NCBI GenBank assembly: GCA_030658975.1
Contig: JAUSBL010000021.1
Location: forward strand, 1-58,304
Reading direction: 5' to 3'
Source of the DNA: Candidatus Latescibacterota bacterium
GTDB taxonomy: Bacteria; Krumholzibacteriota; Krumholzibacteriia; LZORAL124-64-63
DNA: 58,304 bases
Shown one piece after another: positions 40,489 through 49,148 of the stretch. The translations under genes were made by a program, and so were the position numbers. Every line of letters starts with the position of its first letter. Position 1 is the stretch's first letter. The notes under the pieces are model-generated. The model worked only from the letters and a program-made list of their open reading frames with translations, had not been told where the DNA came from and made no database searches.

Positions 40489-41442
40489 CTAGTACAGGGA
40501 CTTGACCTGGCCCCAGCTCATCTCCTCGGTGGGGACGGGGATGGTCAGGAAGGAGGTCAGGCCGTCGGCGCTCCACTGCACGCCGTTGCTGTCCGCAACC
40601 TTGGGCGCGTCGTAGTTCGGGTGGTTGGTGATCGCGATGGTCGCGTCGATCATCTGGTTGTTGAAGGTCGTGAAGAGCAGCGAGTACAGGATGCCGGGGT
40701 CCGAACCGAACACCGGCAGGTTCGTGTACAGGCCCATCTCGACGCCCGTGGTCGGGGTGCCGAAGATCAGGGCGTCGGCCGGCACGGCGTTCAGCAGCGT
40801 GATGCGGGGATCGAGGTCCATCTTGAAGGCGGCGCCGCCGACCAGCATCTCGGCGTTGCGCACGCAGATCCAGGCCTGGTAGAGCTCGCCGACGCCGCCG
40901 TTGAAGATCGCGGACTGCTCGGTGGCGGCGGCGTCGAAGAAGACGCCGATCTCGGGCGTGTTGCGCAGCGTCACGCTGCTGGTCAGGCCGATGGCCGGGA
41001 ACAGGATGGCGTTGCTGTTGGCGACGACCGGCGTGGCGTAGTCCGGGTCGTTGACGATCGTCAGGTGCGAGTTGATCACCATCTCGGTGCCGAACAACTG
41101 GAAGGTGCAGATCACCGTGGGATCGGTGCCGAACTGCGGCAGCGCGGTGTAGAGGCCGATCTCGGCGCCGGTCAGCAGCGTGCCGAACACCAGGCCGTCG
41201 GCCCAGGTCTCACCGACGAGCATGAACCCGCCCTCGGTCTCCATCTTGAAGGCCGCGCCGCCGATCATCATGTCGGAGTTGTTGATCAGGACGTAACCGG
41301 TGTTCACGGTGCCGGGTTCCGCCACCAGCGTGGGCTGCGTGCCGTCGGTGTCGAAGAAGACGCCGATGGTCGGATCGGCATTCGCGACCGCGGCAACGCT
41401 GAGCATGGCCAGGGCGAACAACAAAGTGTTGCGACGCTTCAT
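40489..41442 (-). CDS. Secreted protein with two tandem GIYFD-type domains and C-terminal SW..K.LY motif
   Basis: The 317-residue protein has a signal peptide 1-22 (LLFALAMLSVAAVANA). Two homologous domains span residues 26-159 and 165-300. Each begins IGVFFD and shares GGAAFKM, GLYTxLPxFGxDP, then (V)AxSN and SSVTL/SFLTI. It ends EEMSWGQVKSLY. The single-domain relatives are at 49149-49772 and 50124-50714. The predicted all-beta character and the phrase VLINNSDMMIGGAAFKM resemble cohesin-like domains, but that is only a fold guess. AAGGG precedes the ATG. I do not recognise a named family. Confidence 0.85.
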   Translation of the reverse strand: MKRRNTLLFALAMLSVAAVANADPTIGVFFDTDGTQPTLVAEPGTVNTGYVLINNSDMMIGGAAFKMETEGGFMLVGETWADGLVFGTLLTGAEIGLYTALPQFGTDPTVICTFQLFGTEMVINSHLTIVNDPDYATPVVANSNAILFPAIGLTSSVTLRNTPEIGVFFDAAATEQSAIFNGGVGELYQAWICVRNAEMLVGGAAFKMDLDPRITLLNAVPADALIFGTPTTGVEMGLYTNLPVFGSDPGILYSLLFTTFNNQMIDATIAITNHPNYDAPKVADSNGVQWSADGLTSFLTIPVPTEEMSWGQVKSLY

Positions 41443-41741
41443 TCCGAATCCCTTTCGTTGGCCTCAAAGCTGAGGCGGCCGGTCCTCACGGTGAGGCAGG
41501 AGACCTGGGAACGGCTCCTGGTAAAGACCATGATGCGGGTGAATCTTAACGCAAATATCCGCAGAACTACAAGTTGGATTTGACAAGTTCTTCTCTCAGT
41601 ACGGCGCTCGCTTACCAGTCTGTCATATGTTTTGCTGTTTTATTATTTTTGATGTCAGGAGTGAAATGCTCTTGCAACGCCGTGGCGCGCAGGGGCGCGG
41701 AACCTCGGCAGAGCGTCGTCTGCGGATCAAGTCGTCGCCGG
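41443..41741. other. AT-richer intergenic region without a gene
   Basis: About 300 nt separate the GIYFD-type gene from the terminator of tRNA-Asp. The part 41540-41670 is distinctly AT-rich (for example TGTTTTGCTGTTTTATTATT). It contains a weak candidate promoter for the downstream minus-strand gene. I see no coding frame with a start and ribosome site on either strand. Confidence 0.6.
41543..41572 (-). promoter_or_regulatory. Weak candidate promoter for the duplicated GIYFD-type gene
   Basis: On the minus strand TTGTAG (41567-41572), an 18-nt spacer and TAAGAT (41543-41548) would give a leader of about 95 nt. Both hexamers deviate from consensus, and a better -35 (TTGTCA, 41579-41584) has no -10 at the right distance. 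Confidence 0.35.
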
Positions 41742-41769
41742 AAAAAAAGACCCGCGCCGGGCGCGGGTC
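41742..41769 (-). terminator. Intrinsic terminator after tRNA-Asp
   Basis: A 9-bp stem GACCCGCGC/GCGCGGGTC closes a 3-nt loop and is followed on the minus strand by seven U residues (A run at 41742-41748). It lies 10 nt past the 3' end of tRNA-Asp. It is the clearest intrinsic terminator in the window. Confidence 0.88.
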
Positions 41770-41779
41770 GGAGATGCGG

Positions 41780-41856
41780 TGGCGGGAGCGACGAGATTCG
41801 AACTCGCGACCTCCGGCTTGACAGGCCGGCGTTCTAACCAGCTGAACTACGCCCCC
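41780..41856 (-). tRNA. tRNA-Asp (GTC)
   Basis: The acceptor is GGGGGCG/CGCTCCC with one G-U pair. The anticodon stem is CCGGC/GCCGG with loop CTGTCAA, giving anticodon GTC. The T-arm is GCGAGTTCGAATCTCGT. The discriminator is G and CCA is encoded (41780-41782). It starts 39 nt after the nagZ-like stop with no visible promoter, so it may be processed from the upstream mRNA. Confidence 0.95.
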
Positions 41857-41895
41857 ACTCACGGTCGGCGAATATAAGCCTGCCCCTCTGGGCTG

Positions 41896-43323
41896 TCAAC
41901 CCGCGGGATCCCGAATTATCGGCGCCGGAACCACCAGCAGCGGCGCGATGTCGGCCGGCGTCACGCCGGCGCCGACGCTCACCGACCACCCCTGAGACAA
42001 CAGGGCCCGGGCCTGGAAGGCCAGACCGGGGTGTCCCAGGACCACGCAGTGGCCTTGGTCCGCGAGCGTGCGGGAGAACCAGCGCCGGGCCGCGGCGAGC
42101 CGGTCGGCCGCCGCCGGGGCGTGCCCCGCGATCAGGAGTTGGACCACTGGTCCGGCGTCGCCCGCATCCTGCGGCACCAGCAGGCACCGCCCCCGCCAGC
42201 CGGCCGCGCGCAGGGTCTGCCGGTCCGGCGTGCCCCAGCGGTGAGCGGGCGCCGTGAGCCACAGCGCCAGCGGACCCGCCCGCGGATCCAGGCAGGGGGG
42301 CGCGGCGCGGCGCCGGGCTTCGCGCCAGCAGGATTCCGCGGGAGCCTCGACACGCCTGAGCGCCGCGGGCGGGGCGCCGGCCGGCGTCGACGGGTCCGCC
42401 GCCGGCAGCGCCCGCCAGGGGATCCCCCGGCACAGCAGCAGGTCGCAGGCGCCGGCGTCGACGGCGGCGAGCCACGCCGGTGTCAGTTCGCCGGGATCCG
42501 CCAGGGCCTCGCCGGGCACCACGATGCCCTGCGCAGCCAGCGGGGCGCGCAGCGCGCCCATGGTGATGTCGTCGCTCAGCAGGAGGCGGGCGCCGAGCCG
42601 CCGCGCGCTCGCCGCGGCCTGCCGGCTCAACGACGCCGGGCGGTCCTCCCCCGGCGCGACCAGATGTCCGAGCATGATCGCCTCGGCGCCGGCGGCGAGA
42701 CCGGCGGCGTAGGGCTGCGAGTCGCAGAACGGCACGGGCGCCGCCGCGCCGAGGTGGGTGTCGCGGGAGACGGCGCCGTGCCCCGGCCAGTGCTTCAGGC
42801 AGCAGCGCACCCCGCCCTCGCGCAGGCCGCGGACGGCCGCCGCGACGTGGCGGGCGACCAGGTCCGGCGTCGCGCCGAAGGCGCGGCTGCCGATCACGGT
42901 GTTGCCCGGCGCGATCAGGACGTCGGCGCACGGGGCGAGCAGGCGGTCGATCCCGCAGGCGCGGGCCCGGCGGGCCGTCGCGCGATGGACGCGGCGGGTC
43001 AGTTCGGGATCGTCGATCGCGCCGAGCGTCCAGGCGGCGGGCGGACGTCCCGCCGCCGCGGCGAGGACCGAGACGGCCCCGCCCTCCTGGTCGGCCATGA
43101 TCTCGGCGCCGGCCGGCAGCGATGCGTGCAGTTCATCGCAGAGGCGGCGCAGCTGCGCGGCGTCGCGGACGTTGCGGCCGAAGAGGATCACGCCGGCCGG
43201 CCGCCACCGCCGCAGCCAGGCCGCTTCCGCGGGCAGCAGGACGGGGCCGTCCAGGCCCACGACGAGTCGCCCGGCGACAGGGCGATCGGTGACCGGGCTG
43301 ATGTGCGGCGGCGCCGCGCTCAA
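41896..43323 (-). CDS. nagZ: Glycoside hydrolase family 3 beta-N-acetylhexosaminidase-like protein
   Basis: The product has about 475 residues. The GH3 catalytic barrel contains PAGVILFGRNVRD, MADQEGG, LAPCADVLIAPGNTVIGSRA, CLKHWPGHGAVSRDTHLG and the nucleophile region LLLSDDITMGAL. In NagZ-type enzymes the KHFPGHG...DxH loop supplies the acid/base His, and it is present here. A C-terminal extension of about 120 residues (LALWLTAPAHRWGTPDR and LLIAGHAPAAADRL) exceeds minimal NagZ and looks like a reduced GH3 C-terminal domain. It probably cleaves GlcNAc from muropeptides. The TTG start overlaps the SpoIID-like stop by 4 nt; the ribosome site is weak. Confidence 0.85.
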   Translation of the reverse strand: MSAAPPHISPVTDRPVAGRLVVGLDGPVLLPAEAAWLRRWRPAGVILFGRNVRDAAQLRRLCDELHASLPAGAEIMADQEGGAVSVLAAAAGRPPAAWTLGAIDDPELTRRVHRATARRARACGIDRLLAPCADVLIAPGNTVIGSRAFGATPDLVARHVAAAVRGLREGGVRCCLKHWPGHGAVSRDTHLGAAAPVPFCDSQPYAAGLAAGAEAIMLGHLVAPGEDRPASLSRQAAASARRLGARLLLSDDITMGALRAPLAAQGIVVPGEALADPGELTPAWLAAVDAGACDLLLCRGIPWRALPAADPSTPAGAPPAALRRVEAPAESCWREARRRAAPPCLDPRAGPLALWLTAPAHRWGTPDRQTLRAAGWRGRCLLVPQDAGDAGPVVQLLIAGHAPAAADRLAAARRWFSRTLADQGHCVVLGHPGLAFQARALLSQGWSVSVGAGVTPADIAPLLVVPAPIIRDPAG

Positions 43324-44774
43324 GGCGCACCGATCTCTTCGAGCCTCGCACCCGGGTAGTAGTGCGCGAGGATCTCGCGGAAGCCGTGCCCGGCGCTCGC
43401 CATGGCCAGCGCGCCGTGCTGGCAGAGCCCGACTCCGTGTCCGAAACCGCGCCCGGCGATGGCGACGCGCCGCAGGGCGCCGTCGCTGCCCGACTCGACG
43501 GACAGATCGAAGCTCGCGCTCTCGAGGATCGAGAAGCGCCCCTCGACCGGGACCAGGACCCAGCGGACGCGGTCGCCCCGGATGCGGTAGACCCCGGCGT
43601 CGGTGCGGATGTCCAGCCGGGCGATGCGGCCGCAGCTCGTCCGCTCGGCGATTTCCAGACTGCGCAGCCGCCCGGGTCGGCGCGCGTCGGCGCCGGCCCG
43701 CGCCGGCGCGAAGCCCTCGCCCGCCCAGTCCCGCCGGGTCGGCGAGGCGGACAACCATTGCAGGTACTCGGGCAGGGTGCGCATCAGGACGCGCTCGAGG
43801 TCGGCGGCGGACCAGGACTTCTCCCAGCGGAACAGGGGCGAGCCCCGGCACCAGGCTTCGTCCGGGGGACCGTCCTGGACGCTCACGAGGTAGGGCCGCG
43901 CCTCCCGCGGCCAGACCTCCCGCACGTTGCTCGTGCGCCCGCCGCAGGTCGAGCAGTAGTAGGCCTCGATCTCGCGGCCCTCGTGGCGCAGCACGAGGCC
44001 GTGCGTGTTCGCGACGGCCAGATCGCACCAGCGGTCGTTGCCGCGGCGCCCGTGGTACACCTGGTCCTGCACGTCGGCCCAGAGGTCGAAGCCCAGGTTG
44101 CTGCGGTCGCCGCGGTGCGCCAGGCTGTAGGTGCGGGCGGCGACCGCCTGCGCCTCGAGCGCGGCGAGCCCCGGCTCGCCGGGCCGGCCGATCTCCCACG
44201 GCACGACCCCGCGCAGGTATTCCTCCAGGGCGACGACGTTGATCAGAGTCAGTCCGGACTGCGGGCGCAGCACCCGCATCTCGCCGCCGTACGGCGTGTC
44301 CCCCCAGACCACTCCGTGCCGGGGATCGACGGGGCGCAGCAGCAGCGGCGCCGCGGCGAGACCGTTGCGACCGCCCCCGCGCCAGGACACGCCGCCGCGG
44401 CCGGCTTCCAGCACGCAGGCGGCGCCGGCGGGCAGGCGGGCCAGGACGCGCGCGCCTTCGCCGCCGAGCAGTTCGGTCTCGCCTTCGACCGTGAGTTCGA
44501 GTCGGGGCTTGCCGGTTCCCAGGCCGATGGCCAGGAACACGGGCTCGGTGAAGCGCCGGACGGTCCCGGTTGCGGGGACGCGCGTGTCCGTCGGCGCCGG
44601 CGGGGATGCGGCCGTCTCTTCGGGGGACGCGACGACCGCCGGCGGCGGCACGACGACGGGTCCGCGCCGCCGGCCGGCGCAGCCGCCGCCCAGCACGGCC
44701 GCGACGACCAGGACGCCCAGCAGCAGGGCGGCCCGGATCCGACGGGGCGAGCGCATGCCCGAGCTTGCGCTCAC
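43320..44774 (-). CDS. SpoIID/LytB domain protein, exported
   Basis: The product has about 484 residues. A hydrophobic N-terminus (IRAALLLGVLVVAAVLGGGC) may be a lipoprotein signal. The SpoIID domain runs through GVVPWEIG, LEAQAVAARTYSLAH, AYYCSTCGGRTSN and the C-terminal GRGFGHGVGLCQHGALAMA. SpoIID is a lytic transglycosylase acting on denuded glycan strands; non-sporulating bacteria carry related amidase-enhancer/LytB-like proteins. The GTG at 44774 (GTGA overlap with the protease stop) or the ATG at 44756 could be the start. It lies between a C25 protease and a NagZ-like gene, giving a cell-wall theme. Confidence 0.88.
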   Translation of the reverse strand: MSASSGMRSPRRIRAALLLGVLVVAAVLGGGCAGRRRGPVVVPPPAVVASPEETAASPPAPTDTRVPATGTVRRFTEPVFLAIGLGTGKPRLELTVEGETELLGGEGARVLARLPAGAACVLEAGRGGVSWRGGGRNGLAAAPLLLRPVDPRHGVVWGDTPYGGEMRVLRPQSGLTLINVVALEEYLRGVVPWEIGRPGEPGLAALEAQAVAARTYSLAHRGDRSNLGFDLWADVQDQVYHGRRGNDRWCDLAVANTHGLVLRHEGREIEAYYCSTCGGRTSNVREVWPREARPYLVSVQDGPPDEAWCRGSPLFRWEKSWSAADLERVLMRTLPEYLQWLSASPTRRDWAGEGFAPARAGADARRPGRLRSLEIAERTSCGRIARLDIRTDAGVYRIRGDRVRWVLVPVEGRFSILESASFDLSVESGSDGALRRVAIAGRGFGHGVGLCQHGALAMASAGHGFREILAHYYPGARLEEIGAP

Positions 44775-47700
44775 CGCATCAGGACCAGTCGCTGCATGTC
44801 GCTGCGCACGACGCCCGTGGCCGTGGACAGTTCGACCCGGTAGAGGTAGACGCCGTTGGCGAGCCGGTCGCCCCGGCCGTCGCGCGCATCCCAGGGCACG
44901 ATCACGCGCCCGCCGCCCACGAAGTCGGCCGCGTCCACCGGCAGGCGCGCCGCGAGCCGCCCGCCGACGGTGAAGAGCAGGACGCTGCCGGGGCCCGGAG
45001 CGACGTCGGTCGCGAACACGAAGCGGGTCTGTTCGCCCGCGGGGTTCGGGAACGCCATCAGGTCGGCGATGCCGGACGCGTCGCCGTCCTGGATTTCCTC
45101 CAGGGGGATCTCGGTGCCGCGGCCGTCGACCAGCAGGACGACCGCGGCCGGCCCCGCGCCGTCCTTGGTCGCGGTGAAGGCCAAATCGACGGTGTGCTCG
45201 TCGATCCGGGTGAGCGTGACGCCCGTGAGCGCAACGTTGCGGCCCAGCAGTTCGAGCACGGTGTCCTCGGGCAAGTACGCGGCGGTGACGGCGCGTCCCG
45301 TGAACACGCCCGGCCCCGGCGAGGGGAAGGGCGTCTCGCCGGCCACGTAGAGCTCGCCCTCGAGGTAGAGCACGACCGAGACCGGCATCCGCACCGTGAA
45401 CGTCGCGTGGGGATCGTCGTCGCGCGCGGCGGCGGTGTCGTAGACGTGCAGGACGGCCGTCGCGTCCTGGGACGGCACCGGCAGGCGCACCTCGAAGGCC
45501 GTGCGCTGGTCGCTGGTCGCGCCCGCGGGCCGCGTCGCGGTCACCGTCGCGCCCTCGACGCCGGTCACCACGAGGCGGTCGATCCCGGCCTCGTCGAAGG
45601 CCTTGACCGCGAGCACGACCGTGTTGGCCGCGTCCTGGGCCTTGACCGCCGCGCCGTCTTCCAGGACGTCCCAGTCCAGGCGCACGTCCAGGCGCGGCGG
45701 ACCCGCGTCCAGCACCATCAGGGCGTCGCCGAGCAGCGAGAACTGCGCGACGGCCAGGCGGTACTGCCAGTTGTTCGGGGACGCGGCCAGGAACGAGGCT
45801 TCCGCCGACGCCAGCAGTTCGCCCAGGACCCACCGGGAGCGGCCCGAGGGTCCCAGCGGCGGTGTCAGGAGCATGACGCGGGCCTGCTGGCGCGCCAGCG
45901 CCGCGTTGGGATCGCGGTACTCGTAGCCCGGGCTGGCGTAGACGCCCACGGCGCCGGCGTTCGCGCGCCGCAGCATCTTCTCGCCGAGCGAGGGGATCGA
46001 AGTCGGGTTCGACTCCGGCGAGATGTCGCGGGCCCAGCGCGAGACGTGGCAACCCAGCCCGATGAAGAAGAAGGGCCGCCCGGCGTTCGCCAGGCTCGCC
46101 ACGTCCTGCCGGTACTGGATCACGGACACGTCCTCGATGATCTGTTCGTGGGACAGCAGGTGGTCGTTGGCGTGGCCCTGGTAGGTGGCCATCATGCAGC
46201 CGGCGCCGAGCCTCGACAGCAGCACCGGGACGACCTCGGTGGCCGCGATGGCCCGGAACGTCCGGCGCGAGCGCGTGCCGCCGGGGAACGGCTCGTGCAG
46301 GTCGAGCCAGTCGCCGGAATAGACCCGCGACGCCTCGAAGGCGGGATCGCCGGGGTAGCCGTCGCGGGCGTCGGCGAAGGAGTCCCAGAGCACGGCGCCC
46401 TCTTCCAGGCTGGTCTCGAAGACCTGCTCGCCGCTCTGGTAGATCAGCTCGTCGAGGCCGACGTCGTAGCCGTCCGACCAGGCGTCGTCCGCCACCATGA
46501 TCGAGCGCTTCTTCCAGGCCTCGGTCGACGCCTCGAAGCCGATCACCTTGTCGATCATGACCGCGGCCTCGGGCACCGAATTGCACGGGAACCTGCCGAC
46601 GAGCAGTTCCGGCAGGGTGGCGGTGTCGTAGGGGTAGTTGGGACCGGCCCCCGGCGTGGCGTACCACTCGTCGACCGGGTTCATCTCGTTTTCGTAGTTG
46701 AACTGCGTCCAGCGGAACATCGGAGCCGGCACGAAGTCGCGGGCCGCGGCGTCCGCGCTCAACCCGCGCGCGTTCTCGCTGCCGTCGCCGAAGATCTGCA
46801 GGGCCCACGGGCCTCCGCTCTCGAGCGCGCGCACGACGAGGCGCTTGATCGCGCGGGGATTCTTGAGGCCGCCGCCGTACCAGTCGTAGACCGCGTGGAC
46901 GTCCACGACGGCGATCGACAGGGGCTCGGCGGAACGGGCGGTGCGGTGGGCGGCCCAGCGCTCGGCCTCGGCGCGGAAATCCGCGTGCGTGACGACGAGC
47001 ACGTCGGCCGCGGCCGCGGCCGCCAGGGGGTCGTCGGCCGCGACCACGCGGCTGATCTTGAAGGTCGGCACCGCGGGCACGGCCGCCACGAGCGCGCCGG
47101 CGCGGGCCGCGAACCGGCGGGCGCCGGGCGCGCCCTGGCCGGCCTCGAGCGAGAGGGTCCAGGTGCCGTCCCCGGCGTCCGCGACGTTGCCCGCGCCGGT
47201 CTCCACGCGCTGCGGGGCGCGCGGATCCGAGACGTCGTAGACCCAGAACTGCGGGTCGGTGAAGCCGCCGACCGCCAGCGACCGCTGGCCGGCGGCGTCG
47301 CCGGCGTGGAAGTCCAGGGCGTTGTCCTGGGCGCGGTAGAGGGCGTCGTAGGCGACCTCGAACCAGTCGAGGTAGCCGGTGAGGTAGTTCGACGGCCCGC
47401 TCACCCGCAGCGCGGCGCCGGCGAGGTCGGCGCCGGTCAGGCCGGCCGGCGCGCTGAACACGGCTCCCGCGTGGTTCGTCTGCAGGGAACCGAGCGCGGA
47501 CGGCGTCTCGTCGCGCACCAGCGAGAAGTTGAACGTGCGCTGGGTGGCGCCGTAGCCCAGGACCCCGGCCCGGAGCGTGACGGCGCCCGCGGGCGCGGGG
47601 TTGACCGCGCCGAGGTCGCGGTCGACCGTCCGGTCCTCCTTGCTGTTCCAGACGTAGCGGTCCACGTTGGCGTCGAAGGGCCGCACCACGTAGTGCGTGT

Positions 47701-48964
47701 CCTCCTCGCGCAGGTCGACCCGGCGGTAGGAAGCCGCCGGTTCGCCCTGGGCGGCCGGCAGCGCGATGCGCGGCATGCGGGCCCAGGTCTCCCCTACCGC
47801 GGGTTCGGCGGCGGCCAGGAAGTAGATGTTGCCGTTGTTGACCGGGTCGAGCGCTCCGGGGTTCCAGGTCTCGAGCGAATCGCCGCAGCTCGCGTAGGCG
47901 TGCTCGCCGGAGCTGAACGGGCCGTCGTCGCGCGGGCGCAGGCCGTAGAACACCAGCGCGTCGTCGCCGGCGAACGCGCCGCCGTCGCCGACCAGGTCCA
48001 CCGGCACCTCGATCTCGTCGTAGGGCGGCGACTGGCCGGGCACGTAGCGGCGCTGGTAGAGGCGCAGCTGGTCCTCCGTCACGCCCGCCGGCAGCAGGCC
48101 GACGCCGAGCAGGTCGCCGGCGCGCAGCCGGAGCAGCCCGGTGCGCGTCACCGGCACGCGGATCTCGGGGCCGAGCAGGGTCGCCTCGCGGCGCACGGCC
48201 GACTTCTCCGCGCCGGAGGACGCGACGGCCTCGCGGGGCTGGTCGGACAGCGCGGCGCCGTTGAGGAACAGGTGGCCGAAGCGGGCGTCGTCGGGTTCGC
48301 GGCGACCGCCGGACTTGTCCGCGGCGCCGGCCTCGGGCTGGAAGTCGACCGTCCAGGCGGCGCTCTTCAGCAGGCGGCGCGCCCGCAGGTCCTCGCCGAC
48401 GTCCAGCGGACGGATCGTCACCGGCACGATGCGGTGGCCGCGCCAGAGCCTGACCGCACCCAGTTCCAGTCCGGGCGGATCGCCGGCCGCGGCGGCCGTC
48501 GCGGGCACGGCCTCGACACCGCGCTGCGCCGTTTCTCCCGGCAGCAGGAACTCCTCGTCCATCACGGGATCGCCGCCGCCCGGGTGCGGCCGCAGCACCG
48601 GCGTGGGCGTCGGCGCCACCAGGCGGCCGTCCAGGGGTTCCCAGACGGCTTCGACCAGGCGGACGACCGCCTGGGTGCCGGGGGGCAGGACGAGCCAGGT
48701 TCCCAGCGCGGGCACCGCGGGCCGGCGCGGCTCGCCCGTGATGACGAAATCCGGCAGTTCGAGCCGGTGGTACGTCTGGCCGTCCCTCTCGAACACCGGC
48801 CGCCAGCCGGCGTCGCCCGTCGTCAGTCGGAGCGTCAGCGACTGCGGCTCCGTCTGCGCGAGCTGCAACGGATCGGCGCCTGCGGCGCCGCAAGCCAGCA
48901 GCAGGGCAACGAAGAGGGGAAGGGCGCGGCGGGCGCGCTCGCGGTTATCGGGGATCCGGCTCAT
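44771..48964 (-). CDS. Gingipain-type C25 cysteine protease with FlgD-like C-terminal domain
   Basis: The 1397-residue exported protein has a signal near residues 13-30 (RALPLFVALLLACGAAG); a lipobox reading LLAC is also possible. A pro-region and beta-rich domains fill about residues 35-600. The C25 domain has the catalytic His in ATYQGHANDHLLS (near 931) and Cys in FFFIGLGCHVSRWA (near 972). After an Ig-like stretch, the last 80 or so residues form a FlgD-like/T9SS type A-like domain (LMAFPNPAGEQTRF, then ANGVYLYRVEL). AAGGAGA lies 7 nt before the ATG. It heads the operon with the SpoIID-like and NagZ-like genes. Surface location by a T9SS-like route is inferred. Confidence 0.88.
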   Translation of the reverse strand: MSRIPDNRERARRALPLFVALLLACGAAGADPLQLAQTEPQSLTLRLTTGDAGWRPVFERDGQTYHRLELPDFVITGEPRRPAVPALGTWLVLPPGTQAVVRLVEAVWEPLDGRLVAPTPTPVLRPHPGGGDPVMDEEFLLPGETAQRGVEAVPATAAAAGDPPGLELGAVRLWRGHRIVPVTIRPLDVGEDLRARRLLKSAAWTVDFQPEAGAADKSGGRREPDDARFGHLFLNGAALSDQPREAVASSGAEKSAVRREATLLGPEIRVPVTRTGLLRLRAGDLLGVGLLPAGVTEDQLRLYQRRYVPGQSPPYDEIEVPVDLVGDGGAFAGDDALVFYGLRPRDDGPFSSGEHAYASCGDSLETWNPGALDPVNNGNIYFLAAAEPAVGETWARMPRIALPAAQGEPAASYRRVDLREEDTHYVVRPFDANVDRYVWNSKEDRTVDRDLGAVNPAPAGAVTLRAGVLGYGATQRTFNFSLVRDETPSALGSLQTNHAGAVFSAPAGLTGADLAGAALRVSGPSNYLTGYLDWFEVAYDALYRAQDNALDFHAGDAAGQRSLAVGGFTDPQFWVYDVSDPRAPQRVETGAGNVADAGDGTWTLSLEAGQGAPGARRFAARAGALVAAVPAVPTFKISRVVAADDPLAAAAAADVLVVTHADFRAEAERWAAHRTARSAEPLSIAVVDVHAVYDWYGGGLKNPRAIKRLVVRALESGGPWALQIFGDGSENARGLSADAAARDFVPAPMFRWTQFNYENEMNPVDEWYATPGAGPNYPYDTATLPELLVGRFPCNSVPEAAVMIDKVIGFEASTEAWKKRSIMVADDAWSDGYDVGLDELIYQSGEQVFETSLEEGAVLWDSFADARDGYPGDPAFEASRVYSGDWLDLHEPFPGGTRSRRTFRAIAATEVVPVLLSRLGAGCMMATYQGHANDHLLSHEQIIEDVSVIQYRQDVASLANAGRPFFFIGLGCHVSRWARDISPESNPTSIPSLGEKMLRRANAGAVGVYASPGYEYRDPNAALARQQARVMLLTPPLGPSGRSRWVLGELLASAEASFLAASPNNWQYRLAVAQFSLLGDALMVLDAGPPRLDVRLDWDVLEDGAAVKAQDAANTVVLAVKAFDEAGIDRLVVTGVEGATVTATRPAGATSDQRTAFEVRLPVPSQDATAVLHVYDTAAARDDDPHATFTVRMPVSVVLYLEGELYVAGETPFPSPGPGVFTGRAVTAAYLPEDTVLELLGRNVALTGVTLTRIDEHTVDLAFTATKDGAGPAAVVLLVDGRGTEIPLEEIQDGDASGIADLMAFPNPAGEQTRFVFATDVAPGPGSVLLFTVGGRLAARLPVDAADFVGGGRVIVPWDARDGRGDRLANGVYLYRVELSTATGVVRSDMQRLVLMR

Positions 48965-49022
48965 GCCGCGGTCTCCTTGCCCAGGGGAAGGGCTTGGCGT
49001 CCAGGGGGTGGATCGTCGCGTC

Positions 49023-49051
49023 AGTATAAGAGCGGTCGCCGCCGCGGTCAA
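49023..49051 (-). promoter_or_regulatory. Strong promoter for the C25-SpoIID-NagZ operon
   Basis: On the minus strand TTGACC (49046-49051), exactly 17 nt and TATACT (49023-49028) predict a start near 49016, about 52 nt before the C25 ATG. Both hexamers match consensus at 5 of 6 positions. Confidence 0.75.
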
Positions 49052-49102
49052 CGCACGGCGCCGGACGCGCGCGACTCCTGCGGCCGGTGGCCGTCAAACG
49101 GA

Positions 49103-49124
49103 AGGGGCGGGTCGCCCCGCCCCT
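49103..49124 (-). terminator. Hairpin terminator of the GIYFD-type gene at 49149
   Basis: A 9-bp stem AGGGGCGGG/CCCGCCCCT closes a 4-nt loop, 25 nt past the stop. The minus-strand tail CCGTTTGACGG is short of U residues, so termination may be inefficient. Confidence 0.55.
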
Positions 49125-49148
49125 CCGTGATCGCGCGAAACTGCAGGG

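Noticed and set aside
41574..41837. Plus-strand frame across the tRNA-Asp terminator and tRNA
   Set aside because: It reads antisense through tRNA-Asp, ends in the RDSNSRPP-type T-arm artefact and has no ribosome site.
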